64,000 nucleotides of DNA from Clostridium formicaceticum (GTDB lineage: Bacteria > Bacillota > Clostridia > Peptostreptococcales > Natronincolaceae): contig NZ_CP017603.1 in assembly GCF_001854185.1 (NCBI RefSeq), positions 2,666,001-2,730,000 on the forward strand. The letters are read 5' to 3'. The notes beneath the pieces are model-generated. The model saw nothing but the letters and a program-made list of their open reading frames with translations, did no database searches and had not been told where the DNA came from. Positions 9,707 to 19,533 of the stretch are shown here, piece after piece (position 1 is the first letter of the stretch; each line of letters begins with the position of its first letter). The position numbers and the translations under genes are program-made.

Positions 9707-10588
9707 ATGGATCATTTAACGAAACTGGAAAACAAGTCTATCCATATTTTAAGAGAAGCCTATGCAAACTTTAAAGATTTAGGCATGTTGTGGTCTATAG
9801 GGAAAGATAGTACTGTGCTTTTACATCTTGCAAGAAAGGCTTTCTTTGGCCATGTTCCATTTCCATTAGTTCATATAGATACCCACTACAAGATTCCAGA
9901 GATGATTGCCTATAGGGATAATTATGCAAAGGAATGGAAGCTTGATATGATTTATGGACAAAACATCGAAGCGCTAAAGGAAAAAAAGACCTTTCCTGAT
10001 GGAAATTGTTCAAGATTAGAATGCTGTAAATTGTTAAAAACAGAAGCACTAAGGGATACCCTAAATGGTACTGGCCCAAGATTTCGATTAAATCATGAAA
10101 CTGGTGAATATGAAGCAGAAAAAAATCCTACAGCTTTTACAGGTGTTATTGTTGGTGTACGGTCAGATGAAGAGGGATCAAGGTCCAAAGAACGCTATTT
10201 TTCTCCTAGAAATCAAACAAATGATTGGAATATTGGGGAACAGCCTCCTGAGTTTTGGAATCAATATAAAACAGATTTTGCACCCGGCACCCATGTAAGG
10301 ATACATCCTCTTCTTGATTGGACAGAATTAGATCTTTGGGAATATATTCAGCGGGAAAAGATCCCGATGGTTTCCTTATACTTTGATCAGGGAGAAGGAA
10401 AGCGGTATAGGTCTCTAGGATGTGGTCCATGTACGCAACCGGTGGAATCAACTGCCAGCACAGTAGAAGAAATCGTAGAGGAGTTAAGAACTGGTAAATT
10501 TTCTAATATTGCCGAGAGAAGCGGCAGAGCGCAGGATAAGGAAGACGGCGGTGGGTTAGAAGAATTAAGAAAAGCTGGCTATATGTAA
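9707..10588 (+). CDS. cysD: Sulfate adenylyltransferase subunit 2
   Basis: 293-residue PP-loop ATP pyrophosphatase-type subunit that, with the GTPase CysN, forms APS from sulfate and ATP. The PP-loop SIGKDST is at 30-36; [25 protein letters not shown] and the C-terminal [13 protein letters not shown] block are typical. The ATG at 9707 sits six bases after AAGGGGG; the ATG at 9701 is too close to it. It lies five to eleven bases after aprB and is separated from cysN by a 200-base palindromic insert. Confidence 0.95.
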   Translation: MDHLTKLENKSIHILREAYANFKDLGMLWSIGKDSTVLLHLARKAFFGHVPFPLVHIDTHYKIPEMIAYRDNYAKEWKLDMIYGQNIEALKEKKTFPDGNCSRLECCKLLKTEALRDTLNGTGPRFRLNHETGEYEAEKNPTAFTGVIVGVRSDEEGSRSKERYFSPRNQTNDWNIGEQPPEFWNQYKTDFAPGTHVRIHPLLDWTELDLWEYIQREKIPMVSLYFDQGEGKRYRSLGCGPCTQPVESTASTVEEIVEELRTGKFSNIAERSGRAQDKEDGGGLEELRKAGYM

Positions 10589-10615
10589 ACTAAAGCCAAG
10601 CAAGCGAAGCCATGG

Positions 10616-10757
10616 GGACGGCAGACTGCGTAAAAACTAACCTTATTCGTGTTTTTGTCATTCTGAAGGTAGTGAAGAATCTTGTATTTTAAACCTTTAA
10701 GATCCATTCGCTACCCTCAGGGTGACAATTCTCACGCAGTCTGACGATTCGTGCACT
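10616..10757. repeat. Large imperfect palindromic element between cysD and cysN
   Basis: Nested inverted repeats: an outer pair GCAGACTGCGT (near 10,621) with ACGCAGTCTG (near 10,734), and an inner pair from GTCATTCTGAAGGTAGTGAA (10,657 on) with TTCGCTACCCTCAGGGTGAC near 10,710-10,728. The inner arms belong to the common dispersed family GTCAT-CCTGAG-AGCGAAGGATCTTG, also found twice around bioD. It has no ORF, so it looks like a small non-autonomous insert or double REP. Confidence 0.65.
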
Positions 10758-10809
10758 TCCGCAGCGCAGTGGAAATAATAGTAAATACTAGCAAGGGATG
10801 GGATTGATA

Positions 10810-12636
10810 ATGAACAATAACCTGAACAGAAATCAATTGTCAGTGGTAAAATCTCAACAACCAAACATAAAGGAAAATATGAATATTGTTATCGTAGGAC
10901 ATGTAGATCATGGGAAAAGCACCATTATTGGACGACTTCTAGCGGATACCAATTCGTTACCACAAGGGAAATTAGAGCAGGTAAAGGAGACCTGTAGAAG
11001 AAACGCAAAACCATTTGAGTATGCTTTTTTATTAGATGCTTTAAAGGATGAACAGGCACAAGGGATTACAATAGATGCTGCTAGAGTGTTTTTTAAAACA
11101 CAAAAAAGAAAGTATATTATTATAGATGCTCCTGGACATATCGAATTTCTCAAGAATATGGTTACAGGAGCAGCAAGGGCAGAAGCTGCTTTGTTGGTAA
11201 TCGATGCAAAGGAAGGAGTAAGGGAAAACTCTAAAAGACATGGCTACTTACTATCAATGTTGGGGATTAAACAAGTTGTTGTTTTGATCAATAAAATGGA
11301 TCTTGTGGATTATAAGCAGGAAAGATATGAAGAAATCGTAGAAGAATATCAAGCTTTTCTTGCAGAAATTGGTGTAGAAGCAGAGTCCTTTATTCCCATT
11401 AGCGGCTTTATGGGAGAAAATATTGCATCACCTTCTGATAAAATGCCATGGTATCAAGGAAGTACAGTATTAGAAAAATTAGATGCCTTAGAAAATAAAG
11501 AAGATATTGAAAATCAAGTATTTAGAATGCCGGTACAGGGCATTTACAAGTTCACAGCTAATGGAGACGATAGAAGGATTGTAGCAGGTACTATTGATAC
11601 AGGAAAAGTGAAGATAGGCGATGAAATCACTTTTTATCCTAGCGGAAAAAAATCTAAAGTAAAATCTATAGAGAGATTTCATGCTTCCAGTATGAAAGAG
11701 GGTCTGGCCGGCAGTGCCACTGGATTTACCCTTGAAGAGCAGATTTATATCACTAGGGGAGAATTAGCCTGCATAACAGGAGAAACTAAGCCAGAGGTTT
11801 CCACCAAGATAAAGACAAAACTATTTTGGCTGGGAAAAGAGGATTTAAATGGCGAAAGGGATTATTATTTAAAGATAGGAACGCAAAAGGTGAAAGCGAA
11901 ACTTGAAGAAGTTGTAACAGTTCTTGATGCCTCCACTTTAGCTAAGACAGAAAGGCAGTACGTACAAAGACATGAAGTAGCAGAGGTGATTTTGAAGTTA
12001 GAAAAAGCGATTGCCTTCGATAAGGCCCAAAATTCAACAGAGACCTCAAGATTTGTTCTTATTGACAACTACGAAATATCCGGCGGTGGCATTATTGTAG
12101 ATAGCTTAGAGAACCAAGAAGATTGGTTAAATGAAAAAGTGCATCAGGAAAAGGTAATTTGGAGAGAAACTGCTGTTACAAGGAAAGAAAGAGCTAGTCG
12201 ATTTGTACAAAGACCTACAATGGTTTTGATCTCTGGTGGAGAAGACATAAACAAGAAGGGTATGGCGGCCTATATTGAAAGAGGGCTTTTTACAGAGGGA
12301 AGAAATGTTTATTATTTTGATACTGAAATAGAAGAAGAACATGCTGAAAAGAATAGAGAAGAAAAGTTTCAAGAGTTTGCAAAAACATCTAAGTTTCTTC
12401 TGGATGCAGGGAATATTGTCATCACAGTGGCAAATAACTTAACGGAAAATCATATCCATACCATAAATACCATAGTGGACGCTGAAAACATAAAGCTAGT
12501 GTGGATAGGGGTTGTGAAGGAGGATCACCTTCCAATAGATCTCCATATAGAAGACGGGGAAAAGAAGGAAATAGCCTATCAAAAAGTTAAAAAGCTGTTA
12601 ATCGATATGAAAGTCATCTTTCAGCCAGAGGGATGA
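10810..12636 (+). CDS. cysN: Sulfate adenylyltransferase subunit 1 (GTPase) with degenerate APS-kinase-like tail
   Basis: 608-residue regulatory GTPase of ATP sulfurylase. G1 GHVDHGKST (30-38), G3 DAPGH (106-110) and G4 NKMD are intact; beta-barrel domains follow to about 430. From about 468 the tail aligns by eye with CysC ([14 protein letters not shown] against [13 protein letters not shown], then [13 protein letters not shown] against [13 protein letters not shown]), but the Walker A Gly-Lys-Ser/Thr is lost. It therefore resembles CysNC with a dead kinase domain, while an active CysC is encoded separately at 7,105. The start at 10,810 has GGGATGGGA upstream; an ATG at 10,798 is the alternative. 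Confidence 0.92.
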   Translation: MNNNLNRNQLSVVKSQQPNIKENMNIVIVGHVDHGKSTIIGRLLADTNSLPQGKLEQVKETCRRNAKPFEYAFLLDALKDEQAQGITIDAARVFFKTQKRKYIIIDAPGHIEFLKNMVTGAARAEAALLVIDAKEGVRENSKRHGYLLSMLGIKQVVVLINKMDLVDYKQERYEEIVEEYQAFLAEIGVEAESFIPISGFMGENIASPSDKMPWYQGSTVLEKLDALENKEDIENQVFRMPVQGIYKFTANGDDRRIVAGTIDTGKVKIGDEITFYPSGKKSKVKSIERFHASSMKEGLAGSATGFTLEEQIYITRGELACITGETKPEVSTKIKTKLFWLGKEDLNGERDYYLKIGTQKVKAKLEEVVTVLDASTLAKTERQYVQRHEVAEVILKLEKAIAFDKAQNSTETSRFVLIDNYEISGGGIIVDSLENQEDWLNEKVHQEKVIWRETAVTRKERASRFVQRPTMVLISGGEDINKKGMAAYIERGLFTEGRNVYYFDTEIEEEHAEKNREEKFQEFAKTSKFLLDAGNIVITVANNLTENHIHTINTIVDAENIKLVWIGVVKEDHLPIDLHIEDGEKKEIAYQKVKKLLIDMKVIFQPEG

Positions 12637-12642
12637 TAAAAA

Positions 12643-12685
12643 ACAAGCAGAAGGGAAAATTCCCTCCTGCTTGTTTTTATTTTTG
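12643..12685 (+). terminator. Rho-independent terminator of the sulfur operon
   Basis: ACAAGCAG-AAGGGA pairs with TCCCTC-CTGCTTGT, followed by TTTTATTTTT. It lies seven bases after the cysN stop. Confidence 0.9.
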
Positions 12686-12686
12686 T

Positions 12687-13422
12687 TCTTCTTAAGGAAT
12701 AGATATTTTAGCATAACTTCTCTGATACAGATATTATATTCCTATTTAAGCAGGAATAGCAATGGGAAAATAAAAATTTTGCTGGAAGATCATTTCTAAA
12801 ACGCTGGTACAACAAATATGAAAATATTTGGGTTTTGTAGATTATCATGGTTTATACTTGACAAAAAAATGGTTTAAATTTACAATTAGTACATGTATAA
12901 TACTTTAAATATTTTGCAGGTCTTAACATACCATCTAACTCAATTGCTACAAATCACTTCTCTTGATGGATAAATTACAGCATATGTAAAAAAGCATCCT
13001 AGTGATCTACTAGAGGAAATGCTATGGGTACCAATACTGATAAAATTATTCCTGTAATGGATGGATTTATCTCCTTGGATTGAATCATTCAGTAGAACTG
13101 GATATAGACTGAAATAAACAGTTATGCCGCATTTGTTTCAGTCCTAGTAGGAACTCTATTTGTTGTGTCTTAAAATAAAAAATCCTGCTATTACATGCTA
13201 TTAGTAGGATGGTTCTGCCATATAATTTGTAAATCTCTATCTAGCTTGTAAAGTATTATGCTACTATCTACTTAAAACATGTATATATTTGTTTGCACGG
13301 TATTTTTGTTTTGGAAAATATCAGTTATATTGATAAACGAGATAAAAATACTGAGAAGGATTTCTTTTTACCATTGTTTAAAAGCAAGTTTAGCTGATAG
13401 AAGGGCAAAACAAATAGGGGGG
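12687..13422. other. Intergenic region, probably decayed coding DNA
   Basis: No intact gene. Short hydrophobic or amphipathic peptides appear in shifting frames between about 12,980 and 13,170 (for example YVKKHPSDLLEEMLWVP, then AAFVSVLVGTLFVVS before a stop), suggesting a frameshifted remnant of a small protein; a regulator of the downstream pump is conceivable but unproven. A hairpin (ATCCTGCTA 13,182-13,190 with TAGTAGGAT 13,202-13,210), preceded on the plus strand by an A-run, could terminate minus-strand transcription. Confidence 0.35.
12858..12886 (+). promoter_or_regulatory. Strong sigma-A-type promoter
   Basis: TTGACA (12,858-12,863), 17-base spacer, TACAAT (12,881-12,886). It points into the decayed region and could still drive the efflux pump genes 540 bases downstream. 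Confidence 0.55.
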
Positions 13423-13428
13423 ATGATG

Positions 13429-14664
13429 ATGTCAAAAGCAAGTATAATGTTTATTGTGTCAATTTTATTACTGAACAGCTTTTTGTTTGGTTGCAGTAGT
13501 AAATCATTGGAAACTCAGGCAGAGCAGGAAAATGTTTTTGCTGTAGAGGTAATGAAAGCTTCACTAGGGGATATATCCCAAAACATTACCTTGAGTGGGC
13601 AGCTTCAAGCGATTGATACTGTTACTGTTATCCCAGAAATTCAAGGACTACTGGAAGTGAAAAACTTAGCAGTTAGCCTTGGAGATTCTGTTAGGAAGGG
13701 AGACATATTATTTGTATTGGATACAGAATCCATTAAAGATCAAGTGAATAGTAGAAGACTTGCCTACGAAACCAGTTTGGCAAACTATGAATTTCAAAAA
13801 AAATCACTAGATGAGCAAATAGAATATACTAGACTTGCCTATGAAAATGCTAAAAAAAATTATGAAAATGCTCAGATAGAATTTGAAAGAATTGAAAAGT
13901 TATTTGAAGCAGGAGGGGTGTCTCTTCAGACCTATGAACAGGCAAAATTATTGGCCTCAGATATTCCCTATCAGCAGGCAAAGCTAAATTATGAAAACAA
14001 AAAAGCCTCTGAAGAACAGCTTCAGTTGCTTAGGGCACAATTAGAAGAAGTAAAGTTTTCTTATGACAACAGTTTAAAAGATTTAAACAATACCGTTATT
14101 ACTTCACCTATTGATGGTGTTGTTTCCTCCATCGATATACAAGAAAAGGGATTGATTTCTGCTCAACCAACTTTAACCATCACAGATGTTTCCACCCTGG
14201 AGGTTGTTATTAAAGTGACAGAGGCAAGTATTAATAAAATTATGGTTGCAGGTAATGTACAGCTTGTAATTCCCTCTATTTCTGATGAAATAATCATAGG
14301 TTCTATTAAAGCGGTAAATCCTGTTCCTGATTCTATATCACAGCTTTATACGGTAAAGATAGCAGTTAAAAACCCTGAAGGTAGCATCAAGCCAGGCATG
14401 TTTGCTCAAGTACATATTCAAATCAGTGAAAAAAATGATGTAGTGCTCTTACCTAGTGCAGCAGTTCTTCAAGAAAGTGAAGAATTTTATGTATTTTTAG
14501 CTAAAGAGGAAAGGGCAGAAAGAAAAATTGTTGAGGTTGGTTTAGACAACGGAGAATTGGTGGAGGTGACATCTGGATTAACACCAGAGGATGTTGTGAT
14601 TATTAAGGGACAGGATTTTCTAAAGGATGGTTTTAAAATCAATGTTGTGAGAGGTGAATTCTAA
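13429..14664 (+). CDS. RND efflux periplasmic-adaptor-type lipoprotein (MFP)
   Basis: About 411-residue membrane fusion protein. A lipoprotein signal ends in LFGC, so the protein is anchored on the outer face of the cytoplasmic membrane. A biotinyl-lipoyl-like half motif (VIPEIQGLLEVKNLAVSLGDSVRKGDIL) is followed by a long coiled coil (about 105-215) and the matching second half motif (VITSPIDGVVSSIDIQEKGLIS), then beta-barrel domains. Of three tandem ATGs (13,423-13,429) the last best fits AGGGGGG. It overlaps the RND pump gene (TAATG). Substrate unknown; lipophilic drugs or self-made amphiphiles are typical. Confidence 0.88.
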   Translation: MSKASIMFIVSILLLNSFLFGCSSKSLETQAEQENVFAVEVMKASLGDISQNITLSGQLQAIDTVTVIPEIQGLLEVKNLAVSLGDSVRKGDILFVLDTESIKDQVNSRRLAYETSLANYEFQKKSLDEQIEYTRLAYENAKKNYENAQIEFERIEKLFEAGGVSLQTYEQAKLLASDIPYQQAKLNYENKKASEEQLQLLRAQLEEVKFSYDNSLKDLNNTVITSPIDGVVSSIDIQEKGLISAQPTLTITDVSTLEVVIKVTEASINKIMVAGNVQLVIPSISDEIIIGSIKAVNPVPDSISQLYTVKIAVKNPEGSIKPGMFAQVHIQISEKNDVVLLPSAAVLQESEEFYVFLAKEERAERKIVEVGLDNGELVEVTSGLTPEDVVIIKGQDFLKDGFKINVVRGEF

Positions 14665-17600
14665 TGAAGCTTTCTCACATAGCAGTAAAACGACCTGTTA
14701 CTACCGTCATGGTGATCTTCATCATTCTACTATTAGGCTTTGTTTCCTTAACCAAGCTTTCTGTTGATTTATTACCTCAGATTAATGTTCCAATCGCTAT
14801 GGTCACCAGCCAATATAGTGGCGTGGGTCCCTATGAAATGGAGTCTTTGGTCACAAGACCTCTTGAAGAAGTACTTGCCACTGTTAGTAATGTAAAAAGC
14901 ATCAGTTCCACCTCCAAAGAAGGCAGCTCCTTAATTGTGGTTGAGTTTGAAGATGGAACGGATATGGATTTAGCTGCATTGGATATGCGGGAAAAAGTGG
15001 ATATGATACAGGATTTTCTACCTAAGGATGCCACCACACCTATGGTAAGCAAAATTGATCCTAATGCTTTTCCAATTATACAAATGGCTGTTACTGGTGA
15101 TAAAGGTTTATCAGAAACCCAGCGAATAGCGGAAGATAGAATCAAAAGCAGAATTGAACGATTACCTGGTGTCGCTTCTGTTATTGTAGGAGGTGGCTAT
15201 GAAAATGAAGTAAAAATCACAGTAGATCCTGTAAAATTAGATATGTACGGGATATCTATTGATCATTTAGCTAATGTTTTAATGGGAGAAAACCTTAATC
15301 TTCCTGGGGGATTGGTAGAAAAAGGAAATAGGGAGTTGTTAGTGAGAACCTTAGGAGAGTTTAACAATGTAGAGGAAATGCGAAACCTTCCTATTCTATT
15401 AAGTAACGGTGATAGTATTTACTTAAAGGATATAGCAGAGATTACCTTAGGGCCTAAGGATCTTGATCGAATCTCCCGGACCGATGGCATTCCCAGTATT
15501 TATTTAGTGGTCAACAAACAATCTACTGCTAATACGGTTCAAGTTGCTAATCGGGTAAATAAAGAGTTGGATAAATTGAGCAGTGAGTTAGATGGGATCG
15601 CATTTCATATTATCGTGGATTTATCCGACTATATTAATGATTCTATTAGCAATGTTGCTAAGAATGCTGCTATTGGAGGTGTTTTTGCGATATTGATTTT
15701 ATTCCTTTTCTTAAGGAATATTCGAACCACTTTTATTATTGGTATTGCCATTCCTATCTCTGTTATTGCCACCTTCGCTCTCATGTATTTTTCAGGAGTC
15801 ACCATTAATTTAATGACCTTAGGTGGCTTGGCTTTAGGTATGGGGATGCTGGTGGATAACTCTATTGTAGTGTTGGAAAACATTTATCGTTTCCGTCAGC
15901 AGGGTCACTCTCGAATGGAAGCAGCGAAGGAAGGGGCAGGAGAGGTGGGTATGGCGGTTACAGCCTCTACCATTACTACTGTAGCAGTATTTTTACCAAT
16001 TGTTTTTGTTGAAGGGATTACCTCTATGCTGTTTAAGGAGTTAGCTATGACGGTGACCTTTTCCCTACTGGCATCCTTGTTTGTATCCCTTACAATTGTG
16101 CCCATGCTATCTTCTAAAATATTAAAGCTGTCTCATGAGATTACAAGAAGAACCACCTTATCCAAGAGAATATTGGACGGATTCCAGATCTTTTTTAATA
16201 AAACAGAAACAACCTATAAAAGAATATTAAGTTGGTCATTAAATCATAAAAAGATTACTATAGCATTCGTTTTCGTTATTTTTGTGATTTCCATAGGACT
16301 TGTAGCTACAGTAGGAGCAGAGTTTTTCCCGAAAGCAGATGAAGGATATGTAATTGTTGATGTTGAACTTCCTACAGGCAGCAATCTACAGGAAACGGAT
16401 AAAATTGCAACGCGTATTGAAAATATTATTGAAGAAATTCCTGAAGCAGAATCCCTTTTTATAATACTAGGGGGGATAGGAGATGGGTATGTAGATACTG
16501 GTGGTGTAAGTCATATAGCAGCAATCTATTTGAAGCTAAAACCTTTGAATCAGAGAAAAAGAAGTAGTGTAGAAATTGCTGACGAGATTAGAGGATACAC
16601 CGCTGAAATTGCAGGAGCCCTTATCTCAGTTCAGGCTATGGAAAGTGGTATGGGTGGAGCCAGTAGTGCACCTATCTCTATCTCAATTCAAGGAGATGAT
16701 ATTGAAGTTTTAAAGGAAATATCCACTGATATTCTGGGCTTCGTTGAAAGGGTGGAAGGAACAAGAGAAGCAAAGACCAGCTTTGAAGAAGCAAAACCTG
16801 AAATACAAGTTGCTGTTAACAGAGATGTTGCTTCAAAATATAGATTATCCGCTGCTCAAATTGCTCAATCCCTTCGAAATAATATTCAAGGAACAGTAGC
16901 TACCAAATATAAATTTGATGGTACTGAAATAGATGTAGTTCTTCGAAGTGAAAGCTATGTAAAAGAAAATATCTCTAACTTTAGTCAAATTCAAATAGCT
17001 ACCCCCATGGGAATAACAGTACCTTTGGAGCAGGTGGCAAATATAAGTATTCGTCAGGGCCCTACGCAGATATCAAGGAAAGATCAGGTAAGAACCATCA
17101 ATGTTACTGCGGATATATTAGGCAGGGATGTAAGAAGTATTAATAATGATATCATAAGCCAGTTGGAGAATTATCCAATGCCAGAAGGTTACTCCTATAA
17201 AATTGGAGGAGAAATGGAAGACCTTATAGAATCCTTTAAAAGCTTGGGTTTAGCCCTCATTTTGGCTATACTCTTGGTATATATGGTGTTGGCCTCCCAG
17301 TTTGAGTCTTTACTCCATCCCTTTACCATTATGTTTACTGTACCGATATCCTTTGCAGGGGGGGCTTTGGGACTGTTTATCACCCAAAGAACTGTTAGTG
17401 TACCTGCAGTTATTGGTTTGCTTATATTATCGGGTATCGTTGTAAACAATGGCATTGTACTAGTAGATTATATCAATATTCTGCGGGATAAAGGTCTAAA
17501 TATGGAAGAAGCCATATTAGAGGCTGGTCCTACGAGATTGAGGCCTATACTTATGACAGCTTTAACAACGATATTGGGCTTAGCCCCTTTAGCATTGGGT

Positions 17601-17777
17601 ATAGGTGAAGGTGCTGAAACACAAGCCCCTCTTGCAACAGTGGTTATTGGAGGATTACTGCTAGCTACCCTTTTGACCTTAGTCTTTATTCCAGTGATGT
17701 ATATACTTTTTGATAGAATAAGCAACTATCTCAAGTCAAAAGTCTCCAAAAGAAAGAAAACTTCAATTGAAGTTTAA
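14664..17777 (+). CDS. RND (AcrB/HAE1-type) efflux transporter
   Basis: 1037-residue proton-driven pump, the full family length. There is one N-terminal membrane segment, a large external loop (about 35-330), a bundle of membrane segments to about 540, a second external loop, and a final membrane bundle. TM4 carries the proton-relay pattern GMLVDNSIVVLENIYRF, with Asp-Asn where AcrB has Asp-Asp. The coupled lipoprotein adaptor upstream is its partner; no TolC-like channel is present, as expected for a monoderm. Related Firmicute pumps include SwrC. Start ATG overlaps the adaptor stop. Confidence 0.92.
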   Translation: MKLSHIAVKRPVTTVMVIFIILLLGFVSLTKLSVDLLPQINVPIAMVTSQYSGVGPYEMESLVTRPLEEVLATVSNVKSISSTSKEGSSLIVVEFEDGTDMDLAALDMREKVDMIQDFLPKDATTPMVSKIDPNAFPIIQMAVTGDKGLSETQRIAEDRIKSRIERLPGVASVIVGGGYENEVKITVDPVKLDMYGISIDHLANVLMGENLNLPGGLVEKGNRELLVRTLGEFNNVEEMRNLPILLSNGDSIYLKDIAEITLGPKDLDRISRTDGIPSIYLVVNKQSTANTVQVANRVNKELDKLSSELDGIAFHIIVDLSDYINDSISNVAKNAAIGGVFAILILFLFLRNIRTTFIIGIAIPISVIATFALMYFSGVTINLMTLGGLALGMGMLVDNSIVVLENIYRFRQQGHSRMEAAKEGAGEVGMAVTASTITTVAVFLPIVFVEGITSMLFKELAMTVTFSLLASLFVSLTIVPMLSSKILKLSHEITRRTTLSKRILDGFQIFFNKTETTYKRILSWSLNHKKITIAFVFVIFVISIGLVATVGAEFFPKADEGYVIVDVELPTGSNLQETDKIATRIENIIEEIPEAESLFIILGGIGDGYVDTGGVSHIAAIYLKLKPLNQRKRSSVEIADEIRGYTAEIAGALISVQAMESGMGGASSAPISISIQGDDIEVLKEISTDILGFVERVEGTREAKTSFEEAKPEIQVAVNRDVASKYRLSAAQIAQSLRNNIQGTVATKYKFDGTEIDVVLRSESYVKENISNFSQIQIATPMGITVPLEQVANISIRQGPTQISRKDQVRTINVTADILGRDVRSINNDIISQLENYPMPEGYSYKIGGEMEDLIESFKSLGLALILAILLVYMVLASQFESLLHPFTIMFTVPISFAGGALGLFITQRTVSVPAVIGLLILSGIVVNNGIVLVDYINILRDKGLNMEEAILEAGPTRLRPILMTALTTILGLAPLALGIGEGAETQAPLATVVIGGLLLATLLTLVFIPVMYILFDRISNYLKSKVSKRKKTSIEV

Positions 17778-17811
17778 TTAAGGAAAACAATAAAAAAACA
17801 ATAAGCAAAAA

Positions 17812-17858
17812 CTAACCCCTTCTAGAATCTATTTGTTTCAGGAGGGGTTAGCTTTTTA
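17812..17858 (+). terminator. Terminator of the efflux operon
   Basis: CTAACCCCT (17,812-17,820) pairs with AGGGGTTAG (17,843-17,851), followed by CTTTTTATT. Confidence 0.85.
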
Positions 17859-17974
17859 TTAAGGAGGATATTGATCCCCAATATATTATTTTATAGCTGA
17901 TGTTTCGTAGGACAAAAGCATTATACAAGTAAATCTTAATTCGTAATGTCGAGGGGATGAGGAAGTTGACAGAT

Positions 17975-18060
17975 TATGCACCGAAAAACCATTATCTCAA
18001 AAGCTTAAGGTGAAATAGAGCTATGGGTCTATTATCTACCCATGATTTTGAATTGGCAGA
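17975..18060 (+). ncRNA. Degenerate c-di-GMP-I (GEMM) riboswitch-like element
   Basis: AGCTATGGGTCTA (18,019-18,031) is identical to the core of the clear c-di-GMP-I riboswitch at 51,058-51,070. The flanks also line up: AAAAACCATTATC on the left, and ATGATTTTGAATTGGCAG where the intact copy has ATGATTGCCAGGTTGCC. Conserved parts are lost, however: the GAAA tetraloop, the GGACGCAAAG strand (GGTGAAATAG here) and the CAGGNTGCC receptor. No terminator follows, and the next gene has its own promoter downstream. The rest of 17,861-18,100 shows nothing recognisable. Confidence 0.4.
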
Positions 18061-18100
18061 TATTGAAAAAGAAAGGTCCCATTGTTGTTGCTCATTAGAA

Positions 18101-18129
18101 TTGACACAATATGGAAATTATTCTATGAT
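18101..18129 (+). promoter_or_regulatory. Promoter of the AraC-family gene
   Basis: TTGACA (18,101-18,106), 17-base spacer, TATGAT (18,124-18,129), about 100 bases before the coding start. Confidence 0.6.
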
Positions 18130-18232
18130 TTAAATAAAACTAGATTTCATGTTTTTATGAATTGATTTATATAAATAATTTTAAGTTTAGGTAATTAGAA
18201 AACTAGAGGGTATAGCGTTAAAAGGGAGGTGT

Positions 18233-19387
18233 TTGTTTATATTGGAAGATAAGGTTATGGTTAATAATACAGAAGATTTTTATAGAATTTTTTTTGATGT
18301 TTTTACACTTTATAAAGAAAATATTTCGAATGATTGGAATGTGTGGTGTAGCTGGAAAGAATATAGGTATGAGGTTACAAATGAATGTGGCAGCGGATAT
18401 ATACATAAGATTACTCTAAGAAATGGAATAGAAATCCGTATGGGAGATATGTACTTAAAAAGGGGGATTAGGATTTACCATAAAACAAAAGATCCAGTAT
18501 TTGAAGTAATATATTGTATGGTCGGTAGTATTAATCATTTTGAGGAAGGGGTAGGAACATTTTCGTTAAATGAAGGTTGTTTTGGCATTTTCATGAAGAA
18601 CAAAGCTAAAGACTGGATAGAATATCCAAAGGATACTGTAATAAAATATATATCAGTAACAGTAAACTTTCCTTTTATGATACAACCGATTTCCTATGCA
18701 TATAAAGCACTAATGTATTTTAAACTTTTTAAGCATTCATACGCCTCTTTTATAGAGTCGTTTTCGTGTGCACATAAACAAAAAAGTAATAATTATTATA
18801 CAGGAATGAGTAATGAAAAAATTGAAAATTTAATCATGAAGCCACAGCAAATACCTCCTGCTTTGAAAAGCTCCTTTGAACAGATAAGAAGCTGCAAATA
18901 TCTTTGTATAACCAAACTAATATACATGGAATGCAAAGCGATGGAGATTATTTCTATTGCCCTTGAAAAAGAAGTCCGCAAAGCGATGGAGATTATTTCT
19001 ATTACACTTAAGAAAGAAGTTCTTGAGCATAACAATATAAATAAAAAAGTAATAATAAAATCAAGTGATAAACATAGAATTCATTTAGCTGAAAAAATAA
19101 TTATTAATAATATAGCAGAACCCATATCTATTAAAGAACTATCAAAGAAAACCGGATTAAATACATATAAGCTAAAGGTAGGATTCAAGGAGTTATACGG
19201 GACTACAATTTTTAGATATTTGAAAGATGTTAGATTAGAAAAAGCACGAGATTTATTGCTTAATAATGATGAAATGAATGTTACTGAAATTGCAAATGAA
19301 GTTGGATACTCCAATCTTAGTCATTTTGCAAGAGCTTTTAGAAATAAATATGGTGCGAATCCAAGAGATTTTCGTGTTAGGTCTTAA
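18233..19387 (+). CDS. AraC-family transcription regulator
   Basis: About 384-residue regulator with a C-terminal AraC-type double helix-turn-helix (about 285-383): ISIKELSKKTGLNTYKLKVGF is the start of the first half and VTEIANEVGYSNLSHFARAF of the second, ending GANPRDFR. The N-terminal region (about 20-230) has no recognised ligand domain. A 15-residue unit, KAMEIISIALEKEVR, is tandemly repeated at about 235-264. The start is uncertain: TTG 18,233 is close to GGGAGG; TTG 18,242 and ATG 18,257 are alternatives. Layout resembles regulators of siderophore or peptide genes, but no target is evident. Confidence 0.8.
   Translation: MFILEDKVMVNNTEDFYRIFFDVFTLYKENISNDWNVWCSWKEYRYEVTNECGSGYIHKITLRNGIEIRMGDMYLKRGIRIYHKTKDPVFEVIYCMVGSINHFEEGVGTFSLNEGCFGIFMKNKAKDWIEYPKDTVIKYISVTVNFPFMIQPISYAYKALMYFKLFKHSYASFIESFSCAHKQKSNNYYTGMSNEKIENLIMKPQQIPPALKSSFEQIRSCKYLCITKLIYMECKAMEIISIALEKEVRKAMEIISITLKKEVLEHNNINKKVIIKSSDKHRIHLAEKIIINNIAEPISIKELSKKTGLNTYKLKVGFKELYGTTIFRYLKDVRLEKARDLLLNNDEMNVTEIANEVGYSNLSHFARAFRNKYGANPRDFRVRS
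18933..19022 (+). repeat. 45-bp in-frame tandem duplication inside the AraC gene
   Basis: Two units (18,933-18,977 and 18,978-19,022) share GCAAAGCGATGGAGATTATT and most later bases. The duplication adds exactly 15 residues to an amphipathic helical region just before the DNA-binding domain. Confidence 0.85.
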
Positions 19388-19428
19388 AAAATACCTCTAA
19401 GAGTAAAAATAAATCAAAATATTCTTTA

Positions 19429-19463
19429 CACCTTTATGTAACACCAAGGTGATTGTTTTTTTA
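19429..19463 (+). terminator. Terminator of the AraC-family gene
   Basis: CACCTT (19,429-19,434) pairs with AAGGTG (19,446-19,451), followed by a run of seven T after ATTG. It faces the next terminator on the opposite strand. Confidence 0.7.
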
Positions 19464-19475
19464 CATTTTTTATTC

Positions 19476-19509
19476 TAAAAAAAAATAACCCTGTCAAGTT
19501 AGGGTTATT
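19476..19509 (-). terminator. Terminator of the minus-strand hydrolase gene
   Basis: AATAACCCT (19,484-19,492) pairs with AGGGTTATT (19,501-19,509); the A-run at 19,477-19,485 gives the T-tract on the minus strand. Confidence 0.75.
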
Positions 19510-19533
19510 TTATATATTATCTTTACAAAATGA

